A stretch of DNA of 64,000 bases, from assembly GCA_021432605.1 (NCBI GenBank), contig MU271145.1:2232001-2296000 (forward strand), given 5' to 3'. A model generated the notes under the pieces. That model did not search any database, had not been told where the DNA came from, and worked only from the letters and a program-made list of their open reading frames with translations. Positions within the stretch are counted from its first letter, which is position 1, and each line of letters starts with the position of its first letter. A program made the position numbers and the translations under genes. This stretch comes from Coniochaeta sp. PMI_546. Lineage: Eukaryota > Ascomycota > Sordariomycetes > Coniochaetales > Coniochaetaceae. Shown here one piece after another: positions 11,601 to 23,000 of the stretch.

Positions 11601-14064
11601 ATAAGTAGAAACTCTATTGTGCCTGCAGCGTCGTCACTCACTATAAGCTTTCTAATTCAATGACCCATAAGGAAATGCCGTCAAGTGAGCAGGCGGCCTC
11701 TGCCCCTCGTGTTCATAGTTTTCTGCGGAGAGAAGAGTCGACAGCCTCGGGCCGGTTCATCTGGATCTCACTTTGCAAGGGAAAGATACCCCTACCCAAT
11801 GTTCAAGCAATGGTGCCAGATGCAAGAAGTTTTGCCAGTACTTCTCCGATTTCCCATGAGTGGGCTATCTTGTCTACCACATATTGCACGGCCCTATTCT
11901 CTCACGAGTTCATGTCTGCAGCCGTAAGTCGGAGGCGCAGCGACAGATCACGACAGGACTGGGCGTTTCAAGGTCTCTTTGGTGACTAGGAGTAGGCAAT
12001 GTGTTCTCGGCCTTTTCTAGGATGCTTCTAGCATTTGCACCTATGCATACAAGCGTCGCAGGCTTTGACCGGTCTCTTGGCGGGTGCCACGTTTTTTGGT
12101 GTGGTCGGTGGTAGTGATCTCAAGATCCAGATCGCGTTGTACTGCCGACACGTCTCATGCTCAGACGTCCGAATATGGACAGTTATGTCTCCGTCGCTGA
12201 CGACTGGAGCTGGCGGCCTGCATGTCTGACCACACAGGTTCGGGACCGGGCGAAACCTCCGGACAGAGGACGTGCCTGCATTTGGCACCCAGTGTCGTCC
12301 AATGTGGGCGCCTTCTCGGCGGCGACAATGGAAGCCCAAGTGTCTTCTCGCTGTTGTCTTTGCACACGAACACGGTCTCGCAATGCCGTTTCTTCATGTC
12401 GATTAAAGTGGCACAGATCTCTCATCTTGATTGTCTTGGATCGGCACAACACCCGGGCTGCATGTCTTGGTGACCTGTTCCCTTGTTAGCTCACCCCCTT
12501 TCGGACCCGTGTCTCGCAGGGTTCTCCCACTGCCAGGCTGTTCGTCCTCTGGACGTGTCCTCTGACCGTGAAGTGGCGGTATGTAGACTCGTCGTCATCA
12601 CGGAATTATCTGCTCACTTGCCATTTGATCTGGGCGGGTGCCAGGAGCTCACTTTCAACGTCACGGAAGGACGTCGTGTCATGTGTGTTCTTCAGCTCCC
12701 CGGTACATTCGGTCACGGTAGACACATGCCATGCCAAATGCTTGGATCCTAAAGTGGGAATTAAGGGCGTTCTGCGTTGAATTCGGTTCCGAAAGCATGG
12801 TAACGTGGCGATATCAACGCATCAGTAAGGATTATGCTTTTAACAGCGAAACCTTGGACTCAGTGGACTCATCATCAATATTTCCTCCTTCACGGAACGA
12901 GTTCTTGGCTCGACAGCCCGCACCCTGACCGCCTCTCTCGTTGCGTTCCTCTCTTGATTCTGTGGCGTAAGTTGTGTATCGCCTTGATCTCGTTGCGTAA
13001 CCCGGGATGTGGCATGGAGGAAACCCTGGAGACCTGAGGTACATAACCATCAACGTTCTGGGAGGCGGAACTTCCCTTGGTGGCCCAAGAGGGCTATGGA
13101 TCAAAGCCCTATCTGACAGCTGTGTAAGGATGAACCATGACGAGTACCAACTGCCTGTATGGCGACAGAAACACAATGCAAGCAACTCGTCACACCAGCG
13201 CGGAAGATCAGCCCGTAGACAGTGGCGCCACTGTCCTCTTCATCTATGCATGTCTCGAATCGGATCGCACTTAGCGTTGGATGATGTGGTGGTCTCTCTG
13301 CAGTGGCGGAGTAGGGATGTCTGGGGCAGTACCAGGAGCCGGCACTTCTCCATCTTGCTATCGAAGGACGACGAGATGCTCCACGAAGGTCGACCTATGG
13401 TGTTCCGATGTCCTACTACGGTCTCCGCAGTACGGAGACGGTTACAACTGGTTCAGGGCACAAGACAGATGTCTCGTGAGGTGTTTAGGTTCGTACTAGG
13501 CTCAGACATATGCATGGGCACCGGATATGTTCAATGAAGGTGGCGCAAATAGATGAGTGGTTGTGGCCTTGTTCTTCGCAGTGGCTGTGATGCCGCAGCT
13601 ACTCTACCCACAGCTGTCAACTAGCAAGAAGGACAGTACAAGGAGGCCACTCCAAAAGAGGTTTTGGTGATGTTGATTAAGCTGCCTGTGATCAGAGGAA
13701 CCGTCGATACATTGATAAGAACAATTGATGCTCTGCAAATACAATGGCCTCCCGTTTACCAGATTCCATTCTATGATCTACTCATGGTTGACTCCGCTCG
13801 CTTTTTTCGACCGAAAAAACACCCCGGGTCCAGGGCTCCGTGTCCAGGGTATCAAACGACCCAGTGAAAGTGATACTAAATGAGATCATCATGCCCGCAT
13901 ATCTCGTCCGTATCGCCATTCTATTCCAGCAAGTGCATGACCCGCGAATGGGAAGTAAAGAAGTAAGACATCAGCAGGTCGTAAATAGGGCGTGATTGTC
14001 CGCTCCATGTGCAACAGCCGTGAGAGACAGGCATGCCAGGAGACGTAGACCGAGAGGAGATTGG
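8622..14064. other. Gene-poor region 3' of the homeobox gene
   Basis: About 5.4 kb with no gene I can support. Short frames occur throughout without recognisable domains. Base composition is mixed, not the AT-rich pattern of heavy RIP. Exon-like pieces with splice motifs appear at 9565-9772, and coding-looking runs without known homology at 10137-10330, possibly decayed genes or non-coding transcripts. A T6/A6 hairpin lies at 13802-13819. Confidence 0.45.
8642..8648 (+). terminator. RNA polymerase III terminator of tRNA-Glu
   Basis: A run of seven T, 20 nt after the tRNA 3' end, the usual Pol III stop signal. Confidence 0.85.
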
Positions 14065-15688
14065 TTAACAGTGGCGCCGGCGCCTCTTGTCTGACTCGCC
14101 ATCCATGAGTTGGCCATCCTCGGAAGATTCATCGGACGAACGACGCTTCCTGCGGTTGACGATCTCGCCGTTAGGGGTAGGTTCAGAAGACATCTGCGGC
14201 GAAAGTCCGGCTTCATGACGCATATTTTTGATATCACGTCGTCTCGCATTGATGCAGTAGTTCGAGATTTGTTCTGTAGATAAACGAGGATTGTTAGCGC
14301 CAGTCCTGCCAAACTATCTTCTTGACAATGATTGATGAAACCCAGTGAGGATACTAACCTGGCGAGAGACCTGTCTCTGCGATCCATTGTTTCTTCGTCT
14401 CTTCATCCGGATAAGGGTGGTGCAGGTGGTTCTTAAACCATGCCATCATTTTCTTCTTCGCTTCTGGAGGCAGGTTACCGCGCTTCTTGCGTTTCGCCAT
14501 CTCGGCAAGCGGCCCCGATCCATCACTCCTCTCTAGACGGCCAGCGACATGATAGCCTGGAGGAGCGGCATAGCCCCCGACAGGATACGTGTTGGCAGGA
14601 GCAAAGGGATTACCGGGACCGCTGGGACCCAGTCGGTAGGAACTTTCGTCGTGAGCGTCTGAAAGCCACGCGCCGGTCCGGTCATACAGCATTGACGCAG
14701 AGCGTGAATGTGCGTGGCTTGTAGGGTGATAGAACCCAGTGGTGAAGGCATCAGACAGCGATCGAAGATCTCTGGTAGGCGCACTATGAGTGATAGCACG
14801 GGTGTCCGTGAACGGAGGACGCTGGTTGATCTTGGCTCTTTCCGAGGCCGGAGCCCGGTCGTTAGTATTATGCGTCTGAGCTCGCAAGGCAAGCGTAGTC
14901 ATCCAGCAGCCACTTTCGGGCTGCGTAGTGTATATGAGTTGACGTTGCTCTCCTAATCTGCGTCTTCTGGTGGGTTCTGAATCCTCTTCCAGGTCGCGGT
15001 TTCGTATCCCTGCCATCGGCCTCCACTCCGACGGCCAACGGTCTGAAGACCTCGTGACTGATGGTAGGACACGCGGTTCAGCGGATCGTCCATGCGAGAA
15101 CGAACTAACTCGAGCGTTCCGAGCAGATTCTGGGATGGGCTCCCAAGCTCGTCGGGGGGAGTAGCAAAACTGACGGCTTCGGGGAGAATTCGGGAGGCGA
15201 CAATCATCTCCTGGAAGCCGGTCAATGTCTGCTCCCTCTGCAGAGTCGTTTCGCTCCGATAGGCTTGATCTGTCTTCATACGATACGGCGGTGAAGGAGT
15301 CGAGCGAGTGCATTCTAGGCCAGCTCTCGTGCCGAAGATGCGTGTAATGGCCACCTGGAGTCGCCGGTCCTGGGGAATCGGCGACCGTTGATGGACTGGG
15401 ACCGGCGTTCCTGCCGTTGAACTCCGCGGGCTCCGCTTCTCCAAGCATCTAGCTAATCGTCAGTTATCACCACTGTTAGGCGAGGGTCAAGGGACTGCCT
15501 CGTACTTCTCGTATAGACGGGAGTCGCGGCAGAGCGACCTCCGCCGGGGCGTTGAGGCCATATGACGGTTGAATCCATTGTAGTGATGTGGCGTGCTCGT
15601 CCTCATCGCCATCCCTAAGTCGTAAAGGTCGGAGTATGTCCCTAGCTCTGGGAGCAGGGTCCCTGCGGGAGAACGAAAACTCTCCCAT
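14065..15688 (-). CDS. TALE/KN-type homeobox transcription factor
   Basis: A nuclear DNA-binding regulator. Three exons (15688-15506, 15448-14359, 14273-14065) with introns of 57 and 85 bp give 493 residues. The homeodomain starts near residue 380 with KRKKRGNLPPEAKKKMMAWF and carries the three-residue TALE loop (HHPYPDE). Intron 2 splits the domain, and the join restores ETGLSPEQISNYCINARRRD. Asn51 and Arg53 (INARRR) are kept, but the helix-3 positions usually Trp-Phe or Trp-Met read Tyr-Cys. A long disordered Ser/Arg/Pro-rich region precedes the domain; the tail after it is acidic then basic (ESDKRRRRHC). Exon 1 (MGEFSFSRRD ... ALPRLPSIRE) is inferred from an in-frame GT/TAG join; an alternative start is the ATG at 15448. 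Targets are unknown; fungal KN factors often act in development. Confidence 0.88.
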
Positions 15689-17050
15689 TCTATTAAAACG
15701 CTCCTCCCTGAGAGTATCGAAGAGTGGTAGTACCAGCGGCTCAGGAGACAGACTAAGAAGACTAGTATCTTCCCACGTCTGTCCTACTCGATGGCAGCCA
15801 AGTGTTGGAAATCTTGCTGGATATTTGGGAGGACACGGTACTTTATGAAGAAGAAAACTGTCTCTTGGGTGTCTTTGGTAGCTGAGCGATAAATCCTAGA
15901 AAGCCTCGGGGGTAGTGGTGGGACGGAAAGAGGCGATGGCAGGCATTTGTAGTAGGACGGCAGAAGTGCCGTCTAACCTATGAAGGGTCACTACGAGCCA
16001 ACGAGACCAGATGTCGTGCACAGTCACCGGACAGGGTTGAAGTTGTTGTAAACCCTCGTTGCGGATCCGGGTCTGTGCGATATAGATACTTGTGCTGAGT
16101 TTCTCCGAGAGAAGGATTGAACCCAAGGGAAGCAGTATAGAAAGCTCGAGGCCAAGGGTTCAGGTTGAGACCAAGCTCAAGAAGGAGAGGAACAGCGGAG
16201 ATATATAAGTGATCCTGCAAGGAGAAGGCACTCTGGCCTTGGATCGAGACGAAGTGACTGTAGTTTGCTCGAAGCTCGGTAGAAGATGAAGGCCTAAAGG
16301 ATGGCGGATGAGGAGGGCAAAAGAGAAGAACGGAAGCCAGCGAGTCGTAGACATCCGAGACTAGCTATACCGTGGCTAACAATGGAACAGGCAAAGTATA
16401 AGTGTGCCAGTACCTACCTTACGCAAGGAGGATGGAGACGGCGCCTGACGGACAGCCCTTGAACAAGCTATAGTTGGCTGGCTACCACCAGGTACAGAGG
16501 AGTAACCTCCCGCGCCAGATCCAAGTTGACAGGTTGATAGCAGTGCCGGGGGTTGCCTCCAAGTTTCCAGGGTCTCTGGAGTGGTGGGCGTGGTGGGGAT
16601 CATGATTGTTACAAGGCCTTCCTGGCCCTTCTTTGGGGTTTGTTGCGGATACCTGGGATGAATGGTGGCGTATGGGATGCGTGCTGCAGTGCATAGTAGC
16701 GACCATACCATAAGGTACTTTAGGTAGTAATCCGCAGACCATGCCATGGTTTAGTCTGGTTGGCAAGGACCTAGGGTCAAGAACCATGAACCTGGTAAGA
16801 GACAGCTGTACACCGAGGTACATTTTCCATGTGTCTGTGGGGCTCCAGCACTGGTAGCGTCAAGCATGGTCCCGTCGGAGGCGACAATGTACCACCGAAG
16901 CACAAGCCAATGTTGAGAAGGGCGAGTTCCCAGTCTGGCAATTGAAGGATCATTATGTAAGGTGTAGGTAAGGGTAGGATGGTCGGGGCATGTTGACAAG
17001 GTTGAGCAGTAAATGGGCATATCGTCCCAGTTCCGTCAAACATGATGCAA
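15689..17050. other. 5' region of the homeobox gene, possible spliced leader
   Basis: Minus-strand sequence upstream of the homeobox start is pyrimidine-rich in places and carries a 110-codon minus-strand frame (ATG at 16747) ending at a good donor (GTAGGT, 16417) with a TAG acceptor at 16361. This may be a spliced 5' leader with upstream open frames or a separate small gene; its peptide has no recognisable domain. Confidence 0.35.
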
Positions 17051-20000
17051 GAGCTAGCAAAGCTTACTGGGACCTTGGTGTAATTGTGCTATTGTGTTCG
17101 GTCAAATAACCGTGTGAAGCGTGATGAAAGATGAGATAAGTGGACGGATGCTTAAAGTGCCATACTCTCTGGACTCGAGCACATAACCCCTACCTCGTCC
17201 TGGCCTCGCAATGAGACTACCATACTTCCCTCCGAGGCAAGCACAGAAGACTATGTAGACGTCGACAGGCAGTGATGTCGATTTGTACTTTCCCTTGTGG
17301 ATACTACTTGAGCTCTCGTCCCTTCAGCCTCTCTTGAGCCGTCATTAACATCATGGAGTGTCTGTGTGCTCCTTGCGATGCTCTCCAAGCGTTGACGAGA
17401 CTTTCGAAGCACCAAGCCGACGATACTCCGATATATGGTGTCAAGGCATGCGACCTTTATGTGTTCGCCTTGCTCGAAACGTTCCATTTGCTGCAACGTC
17501 CGCGCGAGTCAGAGCAGCCAATGCTTCGCCAATGCACTATTTGGCGTGGCGACGTGATCGAAGCGACTGGTCCTCTCCGACACATCCTGTACATTTTGGC
17601 TCTTGTGTCAGTACAGTGGCGTGCAGTGGTGTGGAAGTGGTATCAGTACACGTCAGAGAGGATCGGCCATTCTTCTCGGTTGCTCGGTACTGAGGACCGG
17701 CGGCCGCTGCGAAATTAGCCCGCCTAGGTCGTCGTCCTTAAATCACGGAGTATACGTACAGTGGCCATCATGACAGAAGCAGTCATGGAAGCGGGCCACG
17801 GGCCAGAGAGCGACGAGCCATTGTGTGTATAGCCAAGGTCGTGGCCTATTGCCAGCCTTATTGATCGCCAATCAAGACATCAAGACTGGACCCTGCTTTC
17901 GCCAGCACAGCACATCTCCGGGGGTGCAGCGAGATCGAAACACTGGCGCTGGATGAGAGCGGTTTGGGTGCCAGGGCCATGCATACCCAACAACCCTCCT
18001 TGCAGTCGGGCTAGACCTACCCCAAAAGCTCAAATATCGCACGCTTGGGACAATGAGTCCAAATCCCTTTGAACTCTCGCGAACGTTGTAGACGTGTGTC
18101 CTATTACACCTCAGGCCATAAAGGTTGGCGTCATGGTTTGTGCTGTCGAGGCGTCATGCAAAAGAGACACTCGCCGGCACGGAGGTGATCCACCAGAGAA
18201 CCACATCTTTGTGCGTTTCGGTACCTACCACAGTATGTTAGAAGCGTCCTGCGATACCCACGTTGTTGAATTCGATGGCCAGGGGTCGGGCAGATCTGAC
18301 CGTAGGGTTTGAGAGATCGGACAAGGGGTGGTGGTTATCCAGCATAGCTTCCAGAGCCCGCGATTGGCTTCCCAGAAAATGTCATCTAGTTTTCCGGTCT
18401 GTCAAGGCCTCATACGGCTAGCAGCTTTGGCCCGCTAACTGCGCCTTGCAGCAGGTCGCGGACCAACGGCGAGAAGGATTCCACGGCCGCGGGACGATTT
18501 AGGACTGAGATTGCTAGGCCTAGCGTTTTGCGGGATCGATCTTTGAGCACAGCCGCCACCAGACTCACAATTATGCTACACCATGCCGCCCAAACGGCGC
18601 TGGGCTTGAGCCTCGTGATGAACGGTTCGCCGTCGAGCTTCGAGCCCGTGAGCATGCTCTAACGACAAATCAATGAATCATGATGCGGATATGCTCCTAG
18701 GATCCTTCCGGTCTGCGGGGCTCTTGACCACTGCCGCGTGAAGAGAACCACAACAATCTAGGCCTCGCATTCTCCGCATGTCAACTATCGCACTAGGTCC
18801 ATTTAAGATCACGTCCCTTGTTCCGGACCGCTAGGGTCGCCTTCACAATACCGTAGCTCGCAGCCGCCAAGTCGCACCAATTGCAGAGCGAATTTCTCGT
18901 GAGCGTGTCCAAACCAAGCCCACTGTCCACATCCACATTCACTCCCGGCAGAAGGATAAAACTACGGCGGGTGGTGACACATTCACTGAGAACGCTCACG
19001 GACGCTGAGGCGCTATACGCGCAGAGCGGATATTCGCGAATACACGTCGACAAAATCAAGGGGAGCAGCGAGCTCACCAGCAAGCCTTGAACCTTCGCCC
19101 GTGGTAAGATCAGGAGCGCTCAGCCAGACATTTCAGCGGCGAAGTTCAGTCCAGATATCTTTGCATTCGAGAAAGTCTGGAACCACTCTTGACATTTAGC
19201 ACCCTTCAATCCCGATGCCCAAGAGATGAGATGGTTGCACAACCAAGGATTTAGCTCGTCCAGTGGTGTCCAAAGAGGCGGTCATTTCCTTCAAGCCACT
19301 GGCTTCCGAGTTGATTGTCACCATCCCAGTGGACGCATTCTGCAGGTTCTGTCACATACGTCTAGAGCCCTGCACGTGCCAATGCACCCGACAGCCAAGT
19401 TGGTACGATTACGCCGGCGTGCATGGCTTCCAGCAATCAAGATCTCTGGATCATCTCATCCGACCAGTCGAATATTCACCGAACCACACCACATGAGACA
19501 ATGATTCACGACCGCCGAGGTGAACGGCAAAGCAGGGCTGTGGACGATCGTATTCTCAACTTGCTGCTTGCCGGCCTGGATGCGACACAGTCGTTTGCCC
19601 ATCCTGTGGTTTCACGAACCGGGTCCGTGACGTCGTCATGCTACTGCAAGGTCTTCCCTTTTCGAATGTCAATCATACTCGTATTCATGAACAAGAAGGT
19701 CGTGCAAATCGACATTCTCTCGGAGAGGGAGGAGGGGGGTTGAAGGGTCCTGCAGCCACCGTCCGACCTGGATACGGTTACAATTTCCTGCTGCAGCTAA
19801 TATGATCCGGCATCGACACTTTGTGCAAGACTTCCAAGTGAGCGAATGCCACTGATCTCACAGCAGGAAGAGCATTAGCACCTGCTTAAAGTCTAGAGCC
19901 GGCAATGATGATGATCCCGACTGATGACCTATTCCAGAGAGGTACATATTCGTGGTTATGCAAGGGGATGGTGGAAGCTGTTGGCTGCCCGCCCAAATGT

Positions 20001-23000
20001 GCTGTGGCTATCCACCAGTCATTATCGTGCAGTTCCACAGCTCCGCCGTCTTTCAGTTCCACAAATCAGTCATGCATGCTATGGCCGGCGGTTTCAAAAC
20101 CGAATCAGACACATGAGAAAGTCCCAAGCACCGACTCTGGTGGCATAGGCTTCCTCATCTGTGTTCGCTGCTCTGTACATAGTAGACGTTCAACTCGACG
20201 TGTGCCTTTGCAACTGGGCGAGTTTACTTTCTTTCAGCGGCTGGGGTACTCCCTGTATGTTTTGGAGTCCCTTCGCGACAATTTCTAGAAATGGCAAAAG
20301 CGGACGGGAGAAGACAAAGCCCTGGTAACCCCCGGCATATCTGGATCTAGTTGGAACGCGACCAGCCAGTGGTTTTCATCGGACCGTTCGCCGGTTCACC
20401 CCCTGAACAGACGGTCTCCACGGTCCAGCCGTGAGGGACAACCGGCACAACCCGTCCACTCGCGTCGTTTCGGTCGCGCCTAAAAACGTTAATCGATCAA
20501 CACAACGGAGGCGTGACTGTGAACCGGGAGGACTCGCGGATCGTAGCATACTACAGTATACGGGACAGTACGACTTCATCACTGAATTGACTACTGCCAA
20601 CAACAGACCAGCACTTTCTTCTGAAGAGTAAATGTCCACCAGGTCCTCATCATACAAGATACACTGCGAAGGATTATTCGATGGATAGTCTGCACGAATT
20701 GACAGCCGCAATGTACGTTCTGGACCCGGACATTTGTCCAAAGCCCTGGGTCACCTGCTTTCGGGCCTGAGTCTAGGATACAGTACATTATGGTCAAGCA
20801 TAAATGACATACCAACAGTGTGGAAGCACAGGCTGATGCACCAAACAGAATTCGAACTTGGGATGGGACACGGTATCGCCAATCTTGCAGCACTCGGGCG
20901 CCGGCAGAACGACAAGTCCCGGAGCACAGAAGATGGTCGATTTCCCTCAAGCCCACTTTTGGATTGCTCCAGCCCCGGTCCCTTGACCCCTTCAGTTATG
21001 ACTGCACGCTCCTGCGTGGACCAGCTCCAGGATTATGTACTCCAGATGTTCACCGTCACCGACGGGTAGTGGCGTCTTGGGCCGTCGACTGGCTTGGAAA
21101 GACTGTCACTCAGCATGGAGCGGCCATCCTCCATGGGGACTGCCCCTATAATCGTACTATACCTCTCTCCGTAACCTCCACGCTACTACATAGTGGTGTT
21201 GGACCGGTCCCAACCGTTGCGGGCAGGTCTAATGGCAGGTTTCAGCTTGCACGGGTCACCCCTCCGCTGTCCCACGCTCTACTGTTACGCAGTTACACAA
21301 CTTTCTTCCGACGAATATGCGCCATGAAGGCTGAGAGTGGCCAGCGGTTACTGGTCTTAACTGTACCTTGTTCCTCGGGGGATGACGACAGCCCATTGCT
21401 ATGCGCGCGGATTGGCGGTTTACCGAGCTTTCAACAACATCCGCCCCTGCGGGCGTACAACGGTGGTCAATTAATACGGGGAGCATGCACACCACCTGCC
21501 AAATCTGCCATCTGCCGGCATGATACGGCCGTGGTGACGGTCCACAACCAAGAGTTTATAGTGCCTAACATAAAGGACCAATGCTCCCAGACGTGATGAA
21601 AGCTCCCAGACGTGATGCAAGCTCTCAGACGTGATGAAAGGGTGCCGCGGTGAGGGACCAGCCTCCAGCTGCGTCGACAGCTCATAAGCCGCTCCTCCCC
21701 TCAGCATTCCCAGTAGAATGCGAGGCTTGTGACGTTTCTCGCTGAGGACTCACGACCCGCATGTCGTCGGCGGCCACCGACTGCATCTCGCTGTTCCCGG
21801 CATCTAAGCCGAAACAGTGAACATCAGTGAACATTGGTGACTGCTCACAAGCTCGACTTCGAGGTCGACAACTCCAACTCGAAGGTTGGCTTCTGCGCAA
21901 GTTATATACCACCTCGTGCCTAAGTCTCACACCTCTCTCGGATCTTGGTTCGGCGACAGAGGCTCACGGGACGAGTTCTGCTTGCTTGACCAGCTTGAGC
22001 GACGAGGAGGATCACGTCCAACTTCACTATGCCCTCGGCTTTCACAAATAACATCTGGTGGCAGATGCTATGAAATCATGAGGGAAACAAAGTTGGACCT
22101 TGAAGGTAGGGCCAGTTTCGACCTCACATGGCAAGTCACTATGAGCGGACAAACCATCCAGTCGGGCCGCGTAGCTTGAGATTCTGCACCATCCTGCACC
22201 TATCTACATGGTATCTGCTCCTGATCCGGGTACTTCTGGTACTTCCAGCATCAACGACGCTAGACAGACCTCCTCCTTACTCTGTATTGTTCTTCTCTCT
22301 GTTTTCTATCCTGCTCATTCTTGTGGCTTATTATATGTGCACTAGGCATAGGATGGATGATGAGCCTTTGAGATACTCATCAAGGCCGTTGTGAGAATCA
22401 TCGAAGGAGATGCCTTGCACTGAGACCACCTATATGAGCTACTTGCTGAGAACCAGCGTCCCATCACTCAACCTTCTGTCTAGTGGACGCATTTGAGTGG
22501 AATTCTTCCTTTGGAGGAGCCTCTTGGCCCGTTCGTGAACCAGCCAGGTATCCTACCACATGCGAACGCCCAAGACAGTCGGCTGCAGAGGGTGTATGCC
22601 GACATTTGGGCTTAACCGATGCGAACATGCATATCCTTGTCCTGTCGGTGAGCATCAGTGCTTCTTCAGAAAAATGCACACCATCCGAAAAAAGCCTTTC
22701 GACCGAGTTTACAGTGCAGTGCACCCATGTCTTCCTCCGTTGCTCAAAATGGCTCAGCCAGCTGATCAACCCCATGGCCAACTTACGTATATATGCACCC
22801 TTAGCTCGGTGAGGAGCTGTCAACTTTGACAGCATGTCAAGGGGCCTGGTTAGCGTGAATGAGACCGAGGCTAACGACAGGGGTTGCTTCATCGCCTGCT
22901 CAAGTGCATGCAGTATCCACGCCAACTTGCGCATGTACAGCTTTTCGTCGTGACGTATTCTTGACTACAGTATGCACCTCTGTAGGCGTTTCTTGCGAGG

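Noticed and set aside
20836-20890. tRNA-like TTCGAA box on the minus strand
   Set aside because: A TTCGAATT resembles a B box, but T-stem and acceptor pairing fail and no A box or cloverleaf could be built.
20820-21596. 258-codon plus-strand frame in the gene-poor region
   Set aside because: No ATG context, domain or sensible composition (Arg/Ser/Pro/Thr-rich), and it runs into the tandem repeat; likely chance.
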